NCBI RefSeq assembly: GCF_013032505.1
Contig: NZ_WQCG01000005.1
Span: 222,885 to 286,884, forward strand
Direction: 5' to 3'
Length of the DNA: 64,000 bases
Source of the DNA: Ruegeria atlantica
GTDB lineage: Bacteria > Pseudomonadota > Alphaproteobacteria > Rhodobacterales > Rhodobacteraceae
Below the pieces are notes generated by a model. That model was not told the origin of the DNA. It saw nothing but the letters and a program-made list of their open reading frames with translations, and ran no database searches. Position numbers and translations under genes: made by a program. Positions 51,109-60,890 of the stretch are shown here, piece by piece (within the stretch, counting starts at the first letter, position 1; every line of letters begins with the position of its first letter).

Positions 51109-52202
51109 ACCTATCCGTTCGCCTCAAGCACGATCTACCCGACCTGAAGCTGGATCTGAGCTTTGATGCACCGGCCGGTGTGACGGTTCTGTTCGGGCGG
51201 TCCGGATCTGGGAAAACGACCATCGTCAATGCTGTTGCCGGGCTGGTGAAGCCGATGGCCGGTCGCGTTGCCGTCGATGAGTGGGAGCTGTTTGACACCG
51301 CGCAGGGCCTTTGGTTGCCGCCGCACAAGCGGCGGCTGGGGTATATCTTTCAGGAGGGACGGCTTTTTCCGCACCTCACCGTGCGCCAGAACCTGTTTTA
51401 CGGAAAATGGTTCGCACCCAAGGGTGCGCGCAGCGAAGACCCGGGAAAAGTGATCGACATGCTGGGGATTGGTCACCTGTTGAACCGGCGTCCTTCCGGG
51501 CTGTCTGGTGGAGAAAAGCAGCGTGTTGCCATTGGCCGCGCACTCTTGGCAAGTCCCCGACTGATCCTGGCGGATGAGCCTTTGGCGGCGCTCGATGATG
51601 CGCGTAAGGCCGAGATTCTTCCCTATTTCGAACGGCTGCGGGATGAGGTTTCGGTGCCGATTCTGTACGTCACCCACTCGGCTGCCGAAGTTGCGCGTTT
51701 GGCGACTTCGGTCGTCGCGCTGCAAGACGGCAGGGTGCTGCGGCACGGCCCGGCCTCGGATGTATTGGCCGATCCATCGGTTGCACCGGCCGGAGTGCGG
51801 GCCGTTGGTGCCGTTCTTCAGGTCCGGGTCCTCAAACATCATTCAGATGGGCTGACCGAGTTGGATGCGGGCGGGGCGTCCCTGTTTTTGCCCCAAATCC
51901 CTCATAAAATCGCGGAAGAGCTGCGTATCCGCATCCCTGCACAAGAAGTCATCTTGTCCAGCAAGCGCCCCGAGGGGCTTTCGGCATTAAACGTTCTGGA
52001 AGGTACGGTCGATACGGTTCGCGCAGGCGAGGGGCCGGGGGCGATTGTATCTGTGAGGACTCCAGCCGGTTCCATTTTGGCGCGGGTCACCCGCCGTTCT
52101 GTCGAAGCGTTGGGGTTGGAACCTGGCAAACCCTGTTTTGCGGTCATCAAAACGGTCGCATTGGCTCCGCAGGACGTTGGTGGGTATCGGCGCGGGGGCT
52201 AA
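51105..52202 (+). CDS. modC: molybdate ABC transporter ATP-binding protein
   Basis: The 365-residue protein has Walker A GRSGSGKTT (residues 31-39), signature LSGGEKQRVAIGRALL, Walker B LILADEPLAALDD, and a C-terminal Mop domain (SALNVLEGTVDTVRAGEG, then SVRTPAGSILARVT) that binds molybdate for feedback. It is the last gene of modABC. Its stop overlaps the end of the convergent Hint gene. Confidence 0.97.
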   Translation: MNLSVRLKHDLPDLKLDLSFDAPAGVTVLFGRSGSGKTTIVNAVAGLVKPMAGRVAVDEWELFDTAQGLWLPPHKRRLGYIFQEGRLFPHLTVRQNLFYGKWFAPKGARSEDPGKVIDMLGIGHLLNRRPSGLSGGEKQRVAIGRALLASPRLILADEPLAALDDARKAEILPYFERLRDEVSVPILYVTHSAAEVARLATSVVALQDGRVLRHGPASDVLADPSVAPAGVRAVGAVLQVRVLKHHSDGLTELDAGGASLFLPQIPHKIAEELRIRIPAQEVILSSKRPEGLSALNVLEGTVDTVRAGEGPGAIVSVRTPAGSILARVTRRSVEALGLEPGKPCFAVIKTVALAPQDVGGYRRGG

Positions 52203-53119
52203 GCCAACGCACGGGCTTCGAATTCACGCAGGATCAGTCGGGCCGCCCTGCCGAAACCCATCCCATCCGGGGTGGCGGTGTTGGGGAAAATGGCGGCGAG
52301 TTCCTGCAATGCGTCCGAGGACAGCGTGTATAGGGATTCCTCGCCTAGATAGAGACTTTCCGCCATTGCCCCCTCGGCCGTCAATATTTCGTGGTTATCC
52401 AGCAGGATGTGAAAATACTCGACCGGGTCATCTGAAGTATCAATTGAAATACCGGGCCAGGAACAAAGGTGCTTGGCCGCAACTAGCGCTTCGTGTGCGC
52501 CGAACAATAGTTCGACCTTTGGCCCGCGGACAAGAATGCGGTGCCGCTGGGACACCAGCAGATCGCGTTCGGGCTGTCCTGTACCCAAGCTGCCCGCTTT
52601 GATCCGAACCGGTCGCATGGCGGGATTTTCCCGTAACCGTTCCGGCGACAAGGCGCTGCTTTCTACCCACCGGATCGGTTGCAGGCCGCGGTCCACGGTC
52701 ATCACCTTGTCGCCAACTGTCAGGGTCTCGATCCTTTGGTCACCGCCTTCGGTCAGGATCAGTGTGCCTGCCGTAAAGCAGACGCCTTCTATTGTAATGT
52801 CGACCCTGAGGGTATCGGTTACAGGGAAAATCCCCTCGTCTGGTACGGCAAGTAACCCTCGTACTCGAATGACGAAGAAATCATCCAAAAGTTCTCCGTC
52901 ATCAAGGTCAGAAAAATCGTCAGGATCGACCGTGTATACCCATTCCCCTGTGTCTTCATCTATTGTTAAGGTGCCAAACTGAGGTGGCGTGGCGATCGTC
53001 CAAGTTGGATTTATTAAGAATGTAAACGAAAGCACCGGGTCGGCCACCGGAGTGTCCGTAACGGTGTTAGGCGGATTGCCTGTAACAAACCCTGAGTCAT
53101 TCCCAACAATTGAAACCAT
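52199..53119 (-). CDS. Hint-domain protein
   Basis: The 306-residue protein has an N-terminal beta-rich region with an Asp/Thr-rich VTDTPVADPVLSFTFL segment, and from about residue 110 a Hint (hedgehog/intein) domain starting VCFTAGTLILTEGGDQRIET, with GDKVMTVDRGLQPIRWV and LLVSQRHRILVRG. Cys at the splice position and the S-x-R-H motif are kept. Such proteins are abundant in the Roseobacter group and are usually secreted. The function is unknown. Confidence 0.85.
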   Translation of the reverse strand: MVSIVGNDSGFVTGNPPNTVTDTPVADPVLSFTFLINPTWTIATPPQFGTLTIDEDTGEWVYTVDPDDFSDLDDGELLDDFFVIRVRGLLAVPDEGIFPVTDTLRVDITIEGVCFTAGTLILTEGGDQRIETLTVGDKVMTVDRGLQPIRWVESSALSPERLRENPAMRPVRIKAGSLGTGQPERDLLVSQRHRILVRGPKVELLFGAHEALVAAKHLCSWPGISIDTSDDPVEYFHILLDNHEILTAEGAMAESLYLGEESLYTLSSDALQELAAIFPNTATPDGMGFGRAARLILREFEARALA

Positions 53120-53133
53120 CTCAGGACCTCTCC

Positions 53134-53463
53134 TCAGTTAGAGCCAGAGCGAATTCGTGAATGTGGAATGGACTTTTTCAAGCTATCAACAATTTGCTTG
53201 TTTTGGCCAAATGGAGCGACCAGGTCGACGATCCAAAAGGACGAACAGCTTGTGTAATCCTTGTCCTTTAAGGGTTTCTTTTTAACCGCGTACCTGTACT
53301 CAACCTCAGAGCTTAGGCCCGCGAATGTTACAAAGCCGCGTGGAAACCCATTTTGGCGAAATATGTTGTATTGTCCTAACCGGAGTGGTGTTTCAAAGGT
53401 GCAACGAACTTGACCAAGGGTCCATTTTCGATGCGTTTCCGTCAAACCTGCCAGCAAAAACAT
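53134..53463 (-). CDS. hypothetical protein
   Basis: The 109-residue reading (MFLLAGLTETHRKWTLGQVR, then GFVTFAGLSSEVEYRYAVKK and SSFWIVDLVAPFGQNKQIVD) has a reasonable composition and two Cys, but no family is recognised. It may lack its true start, since a signal-like region is not evident. The remaining spacer 53464-53642 has no gene. Confidence 0.35.
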   Translation of the reverse strand: MFLLAGLTETHRKWTLGQVRCTFETPLRLGQYNIFRQNGFPRGFVTFAGLSSEVEYRYAVKKKPLKDKDYTSCSSFWIVDLVAPFGQNKQIVDSLKKSIPHSRIRSGSN

Positions 53464-53642
53464 CGCGCTGAAATCCGCTTACTTGTCGGGTGGGAAGTCA
53501 AACCAACCTTTTGGGAACGTGTTACTCGATACAAACCTCAACCAAGTACTCGGTTTGCCGGTTTTTTCACAGCAATCTTTACTCGTTGCCTCGGTCCACT
53601 ATGATCCTTGGAAAGTTCTGTTTCGAAACGGGAATTGTGGTT

Positions 53643-54053
53643 ATGCGGATTGTGAAGATGGCCGTCGTGGCAATTGTTGCAGCGTCACCTGTAATTGCGC
53701 AGGGAATTGGGGTCAGGATCGGCAATTATCCGGGCTTTAAGACCACGGTCACGCCCAAGGCCAATGGTGTTTATGAGGTCTCCGCCAGCGGGACCTCGGC
53801 TCCGGTGGCGTATTGGTGCGGCATAGGGGACTTTGCAATTCGCACACTCAGAACCAAAGCAACACAGCGCATCTATATTGTCCGCGCCTATGAGAAGGGC
53901 GTGCGTACGGTGCAGTTCTCACTCACCCCACCCGAAGGGGTCGATACTACGCCGGGCTACTCTATTACAGTAAAACGCGTGGGCGAGAACATGTCGGCGG
54001 GGTCCGCGCAGGGTTATTGCTGGGACAATTTTTTGGATTTTGGGTTCCGATAA
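53643..54053 (+). CDS. exported hypothetical protein
   Basis: ATG at 53643 starts a signal peptide (MRIVKMAVVAIVAASPVIAQ); earlier ATGs in the frame would bury it. The mature 115 residues contain YEVSASGTSAPVAYWCGIGD, then KATQRIYIVRAYEKGVRTVQ and two Cys. It is probably periplasmic. It is not recognised. Confidence 0.65.
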   Translation: MRIVKMAVVAIVAASPVIAQGIGVRIGNYPGFKTTVTPKANGVYEVSASGTSAPVAYWCGIGDFAIRTLRTKATQRIYIVRAYEKGVRTVQFSLTPPEGVDTTPGYSITVKRVGENMSAGSAQGYCWDNFLDFGFR

Positions 54054-54057
54054 CCTA

Positions 54058-54942
54058 TCAGGCCCATTTTGCCATTGGCGGAAGGCTCATCAGTACCGCA
54101 TCCGGGTCATGGCCAGTTTCCAGCCCGAATTTTGTGCCCCGGTCGTAGACGAGGTTGTATTCGGCATAAAGGCCCCGATGCACCAGTTGGGTGTCCTTGT
54201 CCGGTTTATCAAAATCCTGCACACGGCGCTTTTCGACCAACGGCAGGAAAGCAGGCAAGAACGCGCGGCCGATGTCCTGTGTCAGCGCGAAATCCGAGGC
54301 CCAGTCTCCGGTGCAATAGTCATCCATAAATATCCCGCCTACGCCACGGGCGCGTTTCCGGTGGGGAATATAGAAATACTCATCAGCCCAGTCTTTCAGT
54401 CGGGGGTAGTGGCCGGGACCATGCGGATCCAGATGCGCCTTTTGGGTCGCATGAAAATGCGCTGTGTCTTCGTCATATTCGATGCAAGGGTTCAGGTCCG
54501 ATCCACCGCCGAACCACCACGCGTGCGGGGTCCAGAACATGCGCGTGTTCATATGAACGGCCGGCACATGTGGGTTCTGCATATGCGCAACCAGCGAGAT
54601 GCCCGAGGCCCAAAACCGCGGGTCTTCGGTCATTCCCGGAATACCCTTGCGCGCTGCCATGGCCTGCTGTGCGCGAGTACCTAGCGTGCCGTACACAGTC
54701 GAGACATTGACGCCGACTTTTTCAAAAACCCGACCGCCACGCATCACGGACATCAACCCGCCGCCCGCATCGGTTCCGTCCTCGGACTGGCGTTTGGTTT
54801 CCTTGACCTCAAACCGGCCAGGTGTCGTGTCTGCAAACGGGCCAGTGTTGTGGCTGTCTTCAAGTGCCTCAAACGCGGCGACGATTTCGTCGCGCAATTG
54901 GCGAAACCACGCGGCGGCGGTTGATTTTTCGGTATCAAACAT
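54058..54942 (-). CDS. hemF: aerobic coproporphyrinogen III oxidase
   Basis: The 294-residue protein has the HemF phrases RNPHVPAVHMNTRMF-like (NPHVPAVHMNTRMFWTPHAW), then FGGGSDLNPCIEYDEDTAHF, HRKRARGVGGIFMDDYC and EYNLVYDRGTKFGLETGHDP. It converts coproporphyrinogen III to protoporphyrinogen IX using oxygen in the cytosol. Length is typical. It lies 5 bp from the downstream end of the SDR gene, and both run on the minus strand, so they may share a message. Confidence 0.97.
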   Translation of the reverse strand: MFDTEKSTAAAWFRQLRDEIVAAFEALEDSHNTGPFADTTPGRFEVKETKRQSEDGTDAGGGLMSVMRGGRVFEKVGVNVSTVYGTLGTRAQQAMAARKGIPGMTEDPRFWASGISLVAHMQNPHVPAVHMNTRMFWTPHAWWFGGGSDLNPCIEYDEDTAHFHATQKAHLDPHGPGHYPRLKDWADEYFYIPHRKRARGVGGIFMDDYCTGDWASDFALTQDIGRAFLPAFLPLVEKRRVQDFDKPDKDTQLVHRGLYAEYNLVYDRGTKFGLETGHDPDAVLMSLPPMAKWA

Positions 54943-54947
54943 GAGGC

Positions 54948-55748
54948 TTAATGCGCTGGGGCTGCGACGGGGTCCAACAAGGTACGACCTCCGTCAATTG
55001 TCAGAATCTGCCCGGTAATGAACCCGGCCGCGTCCGAAGCCAGAAACTGTGCCGTCTCGGTCAGCTCGTTCGGGGCCGCGATCCGGGCCAGAGGCGTATG
55101 TTTCTCGATATCGTCGCGAAAACCCCGGTTTTCCTTGAGAGTGGACTGGAGCGAGGCGCTCATGACAGACCCCAACGCGATGGAATTGACGCGGATTCGT
55201 TTCGGGGCAAAGGCAACAGCCAACGAGCGTGTCATCTGGTCCAGCGCCGCTGTAGAAACAGAGTAGGCCATCAGATCGGGATGGGTGCGCCGCGCCGCGA
55301 TCGAGGACAGGTTGATTATCGACCCGGCAGGGCCTTCGTCGTTGTCACCTGCTTGTTTTATCATACGCTTGGCAACCGCCTGGCTTAGTCGTAGCGCGGG
55401 CATCAGGTTTTGATTAAGCAGGGTACGCACGGAATCGTCGTCCGTATCCAGCGGGTCGGATGGGATCACCTGCCGTGCGCCGTTAATCAGAATGTCAACC
55501 TGATCAAACGCATCCAGCGTGGCCGACAGCAGGTTTGCTATGGTCAGCTTTTCCCGCAGATCGCCCGCGAAAAATCGGATGTTGCTGTCATCTGCCTGCT
55601 CACCCAATTCTTCCGCCAACCGTTTTTCATCCATGTCGGCGAACATGACATTTGCTCCGGCATCCGAAAAGTGGCGCCCGATGGCCAATCCGACGCCACT
55701 GGCGCCGCCTGTGACGATGGCGGTCTTGCCGGCTATGGAAAAGGACAT
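54948..55748 (-). CDS. SDR-family oxidoreductase with altered active site
   Basis: The 266-residue protein has the Rossmann start TGGASGVGLAIGRHF, NAG-like ILINGARQV, and IINLSSIAARRTHPDLMAYS. The expected Y-x-x-x-K reads Y-S-V-S-T, so the catalytic Lys is replaced by Thr. The C-terminal part (PNELTETAQFLASDAAGFIT, then GQILTIDGGRTL) is normal. It may still bind NAD(P) but have altered or no catalysis. It lies upstream of hemF on the same strand. The substrate is unknown. Confidence 0.85.
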   Translation of the reverse strand: MSFSIAGKTAIVTGGASGVGLAIGRHFSDAGANVMFADMDEKRLAEELGEQADDSNIRFFAGDLREKLTIANLLSATLDAFDQVDILINGARQVIPSDPLDTDDDSVRTLLNQNLMPALRLSQAVAKRMIKQAGDNDEGPAGSIINLSSIAARRTHPDLMAYSVSTAALDQMTRSLAVAFAPKRIRVNSIALGSVMSASLQSTLKENRGFRDDIEKHTPLARIAAPNELTETAQFLASDAAGFITGQILTIDGGRTLLDPVAAPAH

Positions 55749-55785
55749 GCTTTGTCTCCTGATTTGCGGCGCAGGTTAGCCGGGA

Positions 55786-56757
55786 TTATGCCCTAGGGCG
55801 AGAGGCGTGGAACACCTTGAACCGATTGTCGCCTGACACCTCGCGCACTTGTGCGAAACTTTCGTCCAATGTGGCCTCGTACGGCAGGTGGCGATTGGCC
55901 ACCATCCACAGATCGCCATTGCGGGTCAGGTTGCGGGCGGCGGATTTGATAAATCCTTGGCCCAGTTCGGGGTCGGCGGCGCGCGCTGTGTGGAACGGCG
56001 GATTCATGACCACGGTGTCCAACGGTTCCGGTGCGTTCCATGTGACGGCATCGGCCCAATGGAACTGTGCGCAGGTCTCGTCCAAATTAACACGGGCGCA
56101 GGTCAGGGCGATGTGATCGGCCTCGACCAGATGCAAAACACGGGGATTGGTCCGCTTAAGCACTTCCGCAGACAAGTAACCCCATCCCGCACCCAGATCG
56201 GCGATCCGGGAACCCAGTTTTTTGGGCAGCGCGCGCAACAGCAAGGCGGAGGCCGGGTCAATCCCATCCGCTGAAAACACGCCGGGCGCGGTGCGGAAGC
56301 CGTCGACCACCTGTTCTATGGGCGCGGCCCAGTCAGCGAACGCCTCTGGCGTTGAGCGGAACCAAAAAATCTTTCCATGAGCTTTGGCGATGGGACCCTG
56401 GACATCGACGCGTTTGCGAATGTCTTTCAGCAGGCTATCGACGCCGTCGGTTTTTGCGCCGTCGATGACAACCTGCCCGCTGGCCCGCTGACAGGCTTGA
56501 TGCACCAAACTGCGCGCCAGTGCCTTGGCGCGGGGCACGACCACGATGGCATCCTGACAGGGTGCGTCGGATTCTGGGACCGCCGTAATGCCCTGCTCGG
56601 CAAAATGGTCGTGAAACGGTTTGAATGGCTGAACCACCTGTGTCTCACGCGGCAGGGCGGATAGGTCGCTATCCAGTGTCGGTCCAAGCACGCTTAGCGG
56701 TTGCGACAGCACAAGGCCGCTTTGCAGGGCAAGATCAAGACGAGGGGACATCGGCAA
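55786..56757 (-). CDS. RsmC-like class I SAM methyltransferase
   Basis: The 323-residue protein has an N-terminal RsmC-like half and a C-terminal catalytic domain with KLGSRIADLGAGWGYLSAEV (motif I), HLVEADHIALTCARVNLDE, and the TVVMNPPFHTARAADPELGQ (NPPF) motif for guanine or adenine N-methylation. RsmC modifies G1207 of 16S rRNA; this call is by family. A start at the third residue (Met) is also possible. Confidence 0.85.
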   Translation of the reverse strand: MPMSPRLDLALQSGLVLSQPLSVLGPTLDSDLSALPRETQVVQPFKPFHDHFAEQGITAVPESDAPCQDAIVVVPRAKALARSLVHQACQRASGQVVIDGAKTDGVDSLLKDIRKRVDVQGPIAKAHGKIFWFRSTPEAFADWAAPIEQVVDGFRTAPGVFSADGIDPASALLLRALPKKLGSRIADLGAGWGYLSAEVLKRTNPRVLHLVEADHIALTCARVNLDETCAQFHWADAVTWNAPEPLDTVVMNPPFHTARAADPELGQGFIKSAARNLTRNGDLWMVANRHLPYEATLDESFAQVREVSGDNRFKVFHASRPRA

Positions 56758-56781
56758 TTCCGGAAGAGTGGTCAGATGACC

Positions 56782-57123
56782 TTATTCTTCCCGTTCCATT
56801 GTGCATTGCAGGGGGTGTTGGTGCCTGCGGGCAAAGTCCATGACCTGGCCCACTTTGGTTTCGGCGATTTCATGGCTGAAGACACCAACTACCGCGACGC
56901 CCTTTTTGTGAACGGTCAACATGATTTCGAACGCCTCGGCGTGGGTCATGCCAAAGAATCGCTCAAGCACGTGCACCACAAACTCCATCGGTGTGTAGTC
57001 ATCGTTCAGCAGCAGCACTTTGTACAGCGGTGGGCGCTTGGTCTTAGGGCGCGTCTGCACCAACAGCGACGGATCACCGTCGTCGTCCGGTTTGTCAGAC
57101 ATCATCCATTTGTGTTCAGTCAT
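56782..57123 (-). CDS. clpS: ClpS adaptor protein
   Basis: ATG at 57123 ([16 protein letters not shown]) is chosen; the frame runs further upstream but into the promoter region of the divergent HAD gene. The 113-residue protein has [20 protein letters not shown], then [20 protein letters not shown] and a C-terminal [20 protein letters not shown]. ClpS delivers N-degron substrates to ClpAP. All core binding residues (N-D-D, H) are present. Confidence 0.95.
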   Translation of the reverse strand: MTEHKWMMSDKPDDDGDPSLLVQTRPKTKRPPLYKVLLLNDDYTPMEFVVHVLERFFGMTHAEAFEIMLTVHKKGVAVVGVFSHEIAETKVGQVMDFARRHQHPLQCTMEREE

Positions 57124-57214
57124 TGCGCCCTTGTCCGATTCAGGCTTCGGTTTGTCTGGACGGTTATATAACGTGCAAGGGGCCAGAGAAAAGAGCCTGC
57201 AGGACGTAATCGAA

Positions 57215-57916
57215 ATGGAAAAAGCGCTGACCACAATCGGGTTCGACGCCGACGACACACTTTGGCACAACGAGCGTTTTTTTCAGCTGACGCAGGCGCA
57301 TTTCACAGAATTGCTGGCCGATCACGCCGATCGCGATCACCTGTTGGATCGTCTGCTTGCTGCGGAAAAGCGCAATATCCGGCATTACGGCTACGGAATC
57401 AAAGGTTTCACCCTGTCGATGATCGAAACTGCAATCGAAGTCACCGAGGACCGCGTCCCGGCATCTGTGATCCGTCAATTGGTCGAGGCCGGGCAGGACA
57501 TGCTGGCCCACCCGATTGAGTTGTTGCCGCATGCGCGTGAGGCCATTGAGGCGGTGGCTGATACGCATCGGGTGATTCTGATCACCAAGGGCGATCTGAT
57601 TGACCAGGAAAGGAAGTTGGCGCAATCGGGGTTAGGTGAGCTGTTCGACGAGGTCGAGATCGTGTCCGAAAAATCGGCTCAAACCTACCGTGACATCTTT
57701 GCGCGACATGGTGACGGCTCCGATTCTGCAATGATGGTGGGCAATTCGATGCGATCCGATGTCGTCGCCCCAATCCAGGCCGGTTGTTGGGGTGTCTATG
57801 TGCCACATGGTTTGGTTTGGGAGATCGAAAAGGCCGAAACCCCGTCGGACAACGCGCGCTATTGCGAGCTGCGGGATTTAGGCGAACTTGCGGATCTGGT
57901 TCGGCGCCTGAGTTGA
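57215..57916 (+). CDS. HAD-superfamily hydrolase
   Basis: ATG at 57215 ([20 protein letters not shown]). The 233-residue protein has motif [12 protein letters not shown] with D11 and D13, motif [13 protein letters not shown], and motif [13 protein letters not shown]. This suits a phosphatase of the YjjG/FMN-type HAD group. The substrate is unknown. Divergent from clpS with about 90 bp between starts. Confidence 0.88.
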   Translation: MEKALTTIGFDADDTLWHNERFFQLTQAHFTELLADHADRDHLLDRLLAAEKRNIRHYGYGIKGFTLSMIETAIEVTEDRVPASVIRQLVEAGQDMLAHPIELLPHAREAIEAVADTHRVILITKGDLIDQERKLAQSGLGELFDEVEIVSEKSAQTYRDIFARHGDGSDSAMMVGNSMRSDVVAPIQAGCWGVYVPHGLVWEIEKAETPSDNARYCELRDLGELADLVRRLS

Positions 57917-58167
57917 TGTTGCCAATTGGCCTCAGTTTTCGAAAAACGGGGCGGGTTTGGCGTTAATGGGTTTAGGCTGCGTGGATATGGTGGGTCGCGT
58001 GGCGTGAATGTCTACATGTAGTGTCCGTTCTGACCTTTAACGAAACAGCGATTTTGCACGCTTTCGGTTTATTTAATTGGGTCTCTGTGTTAGCCTTGTC
58101 AGTAATAAAATATAAATTGCGCTGACCGGGAAAACCCGGCGGCCTGAGGTAGACAGAGGCAAAGATC

Positions 58168-59583
58168 GTGCAGGTTCGGCGGACAGTTCCGGCCCGAATG
58201 GGCTTATTTCTCATAGCATTCTTGTGGCTGCTCTCCTTTGCGCCGTTGCAGGGATTTGCGGCACCATATGCGGCGATGGTCATTGACGCGCGGACAGGAG
58301 AGGTTCTGCATTCGCGTAATGCTGACACCCGCTTGCATCCGGCCTCTCTGACCAAGATGATGACCCTCTACATCGCTTTCGAGGCGGTGCGGAACGGTGA
58401 AATTACCTTGGATACGCCCGTTAGAATTACAAAAAAGGCCTCTTCCGAGCCCCCCTCGAAGTTGGGCCTGCGTACCGGGCAAACGATTGCGTTCCGGTAT
58501 CTGATCCGGGCGGCAGCGGTAAAGTCTGCCAATGACGCCGCCACGGCCATCGGGATCGCGATCAGCGGGTCTGAGGCCGCATTCGCCCGTCGCATGACGC
58601 GCACGGCCAAGGCCATGGGTATGAGCCGCACAACGTTCAAGAACGCACATGGCTTGACGGAATCAGGTCACTTGTCGACCGCGCGGGATATGACCACGCT
58701 GGGTCGCCATCTGCTTTATGATTATCCGCAGTATTACAACCTGTTCTCGCGCCAATCCACGCATGCCGGGATTAAGACGGTTCCCAACACGAACCGTCGC
58801 CTGTTGGCAGCTTACAAAGGTGCCGACGGGATCAAGACCGGATACACGCGGGCTGCCGGCTTTAACCTGGTTGCATCGGCCAAACGCAAAGACGAACGCA
58901 TTATCGCAACTGTGTTTGGTGGCAAATCCGGCGCATCGCGGAATGCAAAAGTGGCAGAGTTGCTGGACATGGGATTCCGCCGTGCCCCCTCGCGTGCCCC
59001 GATCCGCAAGCCGGCCCGCCCCACCTATGCCGGGAACGCGGGATTGGGCGCAACCGTGGCGGCGCTGACCATTGCGCCAAAATCCAGCCTGCGCCCCGTA
59101 CTGCGCCCTGGGCCGGGTGCCGCAGTTCAGGTTGCTGGCACCGTGGCTGAGACGGCTGCCAAAAACGGTACGCGTATAAAGGACGGAATCGCTGCGGCTA
59201 TCGCGGCTGCCGACATCCAACCGTCTGGTGACAGTGACGCGACCCGCCCCGCTGCGCGCCCGGCTGATCTGGTTCTGGCCTCGACTGAACCGGCAGCGCA
59301 GCCCGAGCCTGAGCAAGAGATCGTAACCCGCCTGTCCACATCGGGTGGGCGACTATGGGGCGTGAACGTAGGCCGCTATACCACCCGATATGAGGCGGAA
59401 AAGATCTTGCTGAAAACGGCCCTGTCGGAAATGACCACTCTGGAAGGCACGCTGCGCAAGGTGAACCAAAGCTCGCGCGGCTTCGACGCAACGTTTCAGG
59501 GCATGACCCGGGAACAGGCCGATCTGGCCTGTCGCCGGTTGCAGGCCCGGAACGTCACTTGTTTCATGATCGGACCGTCATAA
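58168..59583 (+). CDS. D-alanyl-D-alanine carboxypeptidase with SPOR domain
   Basis: GTG at 58168 has AGAGG upstream; ATG at 58198 is an alternative. A signal peptide (LFLIAFLWLLSFAPLQGFA) is followed by an S11 peptidase: S60-L-T-K63, S120-A-N122, K223-T-G225. The linker is Ala/Pro-rich, and the last 75 residues are a SPOR domain (LWGVNVGRYTTRYEAEKILL). It trims peptidoglycan pentapeptides, probably targeted to the division site by SPOR. The spacer 57917-58167 has no gene. Confidence 0.93.
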   Translation: MQVRRTVPARMGLFLIAFLWLLSFAPLQGFAAPYAAMVIDARTGEVLHSRNADTRLHPASLTKMMTLYIAFEAVRNGEITLDTPVRITKKASSEPPSKLGLRTGQTIAFRYLIRAAAVKSANDAATAIGIAISGSEAAFARRMTRTAKAMGMSRTTFKNAHGLTESGHLSTARDMTTLGRHLLYDYPQYYNLFSRQSTHAGIKTVPNTNRRLLAAYKGADGIKTGYTRAAGFNLVASAKRKDERIIATVFGGKSGASRNAKVAELLDMGFRRAPSRAPIRKPARPTYAGNAGLGATVAALTIAPKSSLRPVLRPGPGAAVQVAGTVAETAAKNGTRIKDGIAAAIAAADIQPSGDSDATRPAARPADLVLASTEPAAQPEPEQEIVTRLSTSGGRLWGVNVGRYTTRYEAEKILLKTALSEMTTLEGTLRKVNQSSRGFDATFQGMTREQADLACRRLQARNVTCFMIGPS

Positions 59584-59612
59584 GGCTCGACATACTCTCC
59601 TGAATGGATCTG

Positions 59613-59641
59613 GGCTGCGCGGAAACTCGCAGCCTTTTTTT
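59613..59641 (+). terminator. rho-independent terminator after the carboxypeptidase
   Basis: GGCTGCG and CGCAGCC form a 7-bp stem with an 8-base loop, followed by seven T. It lies 30 bp after the stop and abuts the end of the convergent gene. Confidence 0.85.
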
Positions 59642-59642
59642 A

Positions 59643-60890
59643 TCAGTCAAAGACGTGGCCGTGTTCGTATTGTTCGTCCTGACCCGCCGCGGCTGTCAGG
59701 GCGGCCACGTTATCTTTAGTAAAGAACCCGTCATAGTGGTGACAGCGTTCGATATATTCGGTGATCAGCAGCGTGTATTTCGAGTGCTTTGAGAAGATCT
59801 GCTTTAGGTTCGGGTCATCTTTACACTCACCCACCACATGGGCCAGGAACGGCACGCCCTTGTCTTTTAGCGTGTTGACCACGAAGTCGACATTCTTTTC
59901 ACCCGCGCCGTGGTCACCATCCTGAATCTCGACCGCCATGTGGTGCAAACGGCGGCCAAAATTTCGCACGAAATCCTCGGTCGGCATCGGCAATTGTTCA
60001 AAGGAATTGACGAAAGATGGCGTGTTGTTTGCGGTGAAGACCTTGGCCGGGGACTTCTTATCATCGTCGACATTCGCGTTTCGGTTCACGTTGGTCGACG
60101 AATTCATGTCGAAGATGTTGTACGCGCCCCAAAAGTAATAAGGCACCATGGTCAGAAATTCGAGGATCGCGTCCTCACGCTCACCAGCCAGAATGCGTGT
60201 TGCAAGGTGATCGATCCCCAGCATCAATGGCGCGATTTTGCTGTCAGCCCCGAATGCGGCTGCCTGATCTAGGCGAGCCTGTTCGTCATTGCTCAGCAAA
60301 ACGCGGTCACCTAAGCCAAGGCTGTCGGTGTCGTTGAAATCTAGGGATGAATAGCCAACCCTGTTACATGTGAAATCAGACGGGGACGTAAATCTGAATC
60401 CGTCCAGAGTGTAGAACGGGTTTTCAGTGTCGCCCTTGTACTCAAATCTGATGTTCTGATCTTCAAGTGTTTTGGTCAGGGTGTTGAGGTCCGTGGCACC
60501 AAACACTTCTCCGACATAACGGGTCTGGGGGGTATTGCGGGCCAGCGGGTACATCCGGTTGATGCGTGGGATAAAGTCTTCAAAGGTCGCGCTCAGCGGA
60601 GCCATGACGATCATTGCGGGATAATCGGAGTGCGAATGCAGCACCGCAAATTTGTGCGTCTGGCCTAGATAGCTGGCCGTATGCCGGTAAGGTGTCATGA
60701 CATATAGTTCGATCAGCGTGTCGAACACAGCGTCCGGTTCAACCTGAATGACGATCGCGCGCATCGCCCCAACCTGGTCGGCTACGCCCGAGCTTTGACG
60801 GCGTTCGTAGATCATCGGCAGGTATTGGTGAAAGAACTCTGAGTTCTTTTTGTCGCCGCGCGGTTCATAATTCATCAGATCGAAAGACAT
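59643..60890 (-). CDS. conserved protein with VOC-like C-terminal part
   Basis: Start at 60890 (MSFDLMNYEPRGDKK), with AAGGAGG six bases upstream; earlier ATGs in frame lack a site. The 415-residue protein has an N-terminal region ending in many aromatic residues. A C-terminal section RRLHHMAVEIQDGDHGAGE then LLITEYIERCHHYDGFFTK resembles the H ... E metal-binding strands of vicinal-oxygen-chelate (dioxygenase/HPPD-like) enzymes. The overall family is not recognised. The spacer 60891-61035 has no gene. Confidence 0.5.
   Translation of the reverse strand: MSFDLMNYEPRGDKKNSEFFHQYLPMIYERRQSSGVADQVGAMRAIVIQVEPDAVFDTLIELYVMTPYRHTASYLGQTHKFAVLHSHSDYPAMIVMAPLSATFEDFIPRINRMYPLARNTPQTRYVGEVFGATDLNTLTKTLEDQNIRFEYKGDTENPFYTLDGFRFTSPSDFTCNRVGYSSLDFNDTDSLGLGDRVLLSNDEQARLDQAAAFGADSKIAPLMLGIDHLATRILAGEREDAILEFLTMVPYYFWGAYNIFDMNSSTNVNRNANVDDDKKSPAKVFTANNTPSFVNSFEQLPMPTEDFVRNFGRRLHHMAVEIQDGDHGAGEKNVDFVVNTLKDKGVPFLAHVVGECKDDPNLKQIFSKHSKYTLLITEYIERCHHYDGFFTKDNVAALTAAAGQDEQYEHGHVFD

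Noticed and set aside
60140..60151. CACCATGGTC resembling the Mor operator
   Set aside because: It lacks the flanking GG/CC symmetry and any -10 at the set distance, and lies inside a chromosomal gene.
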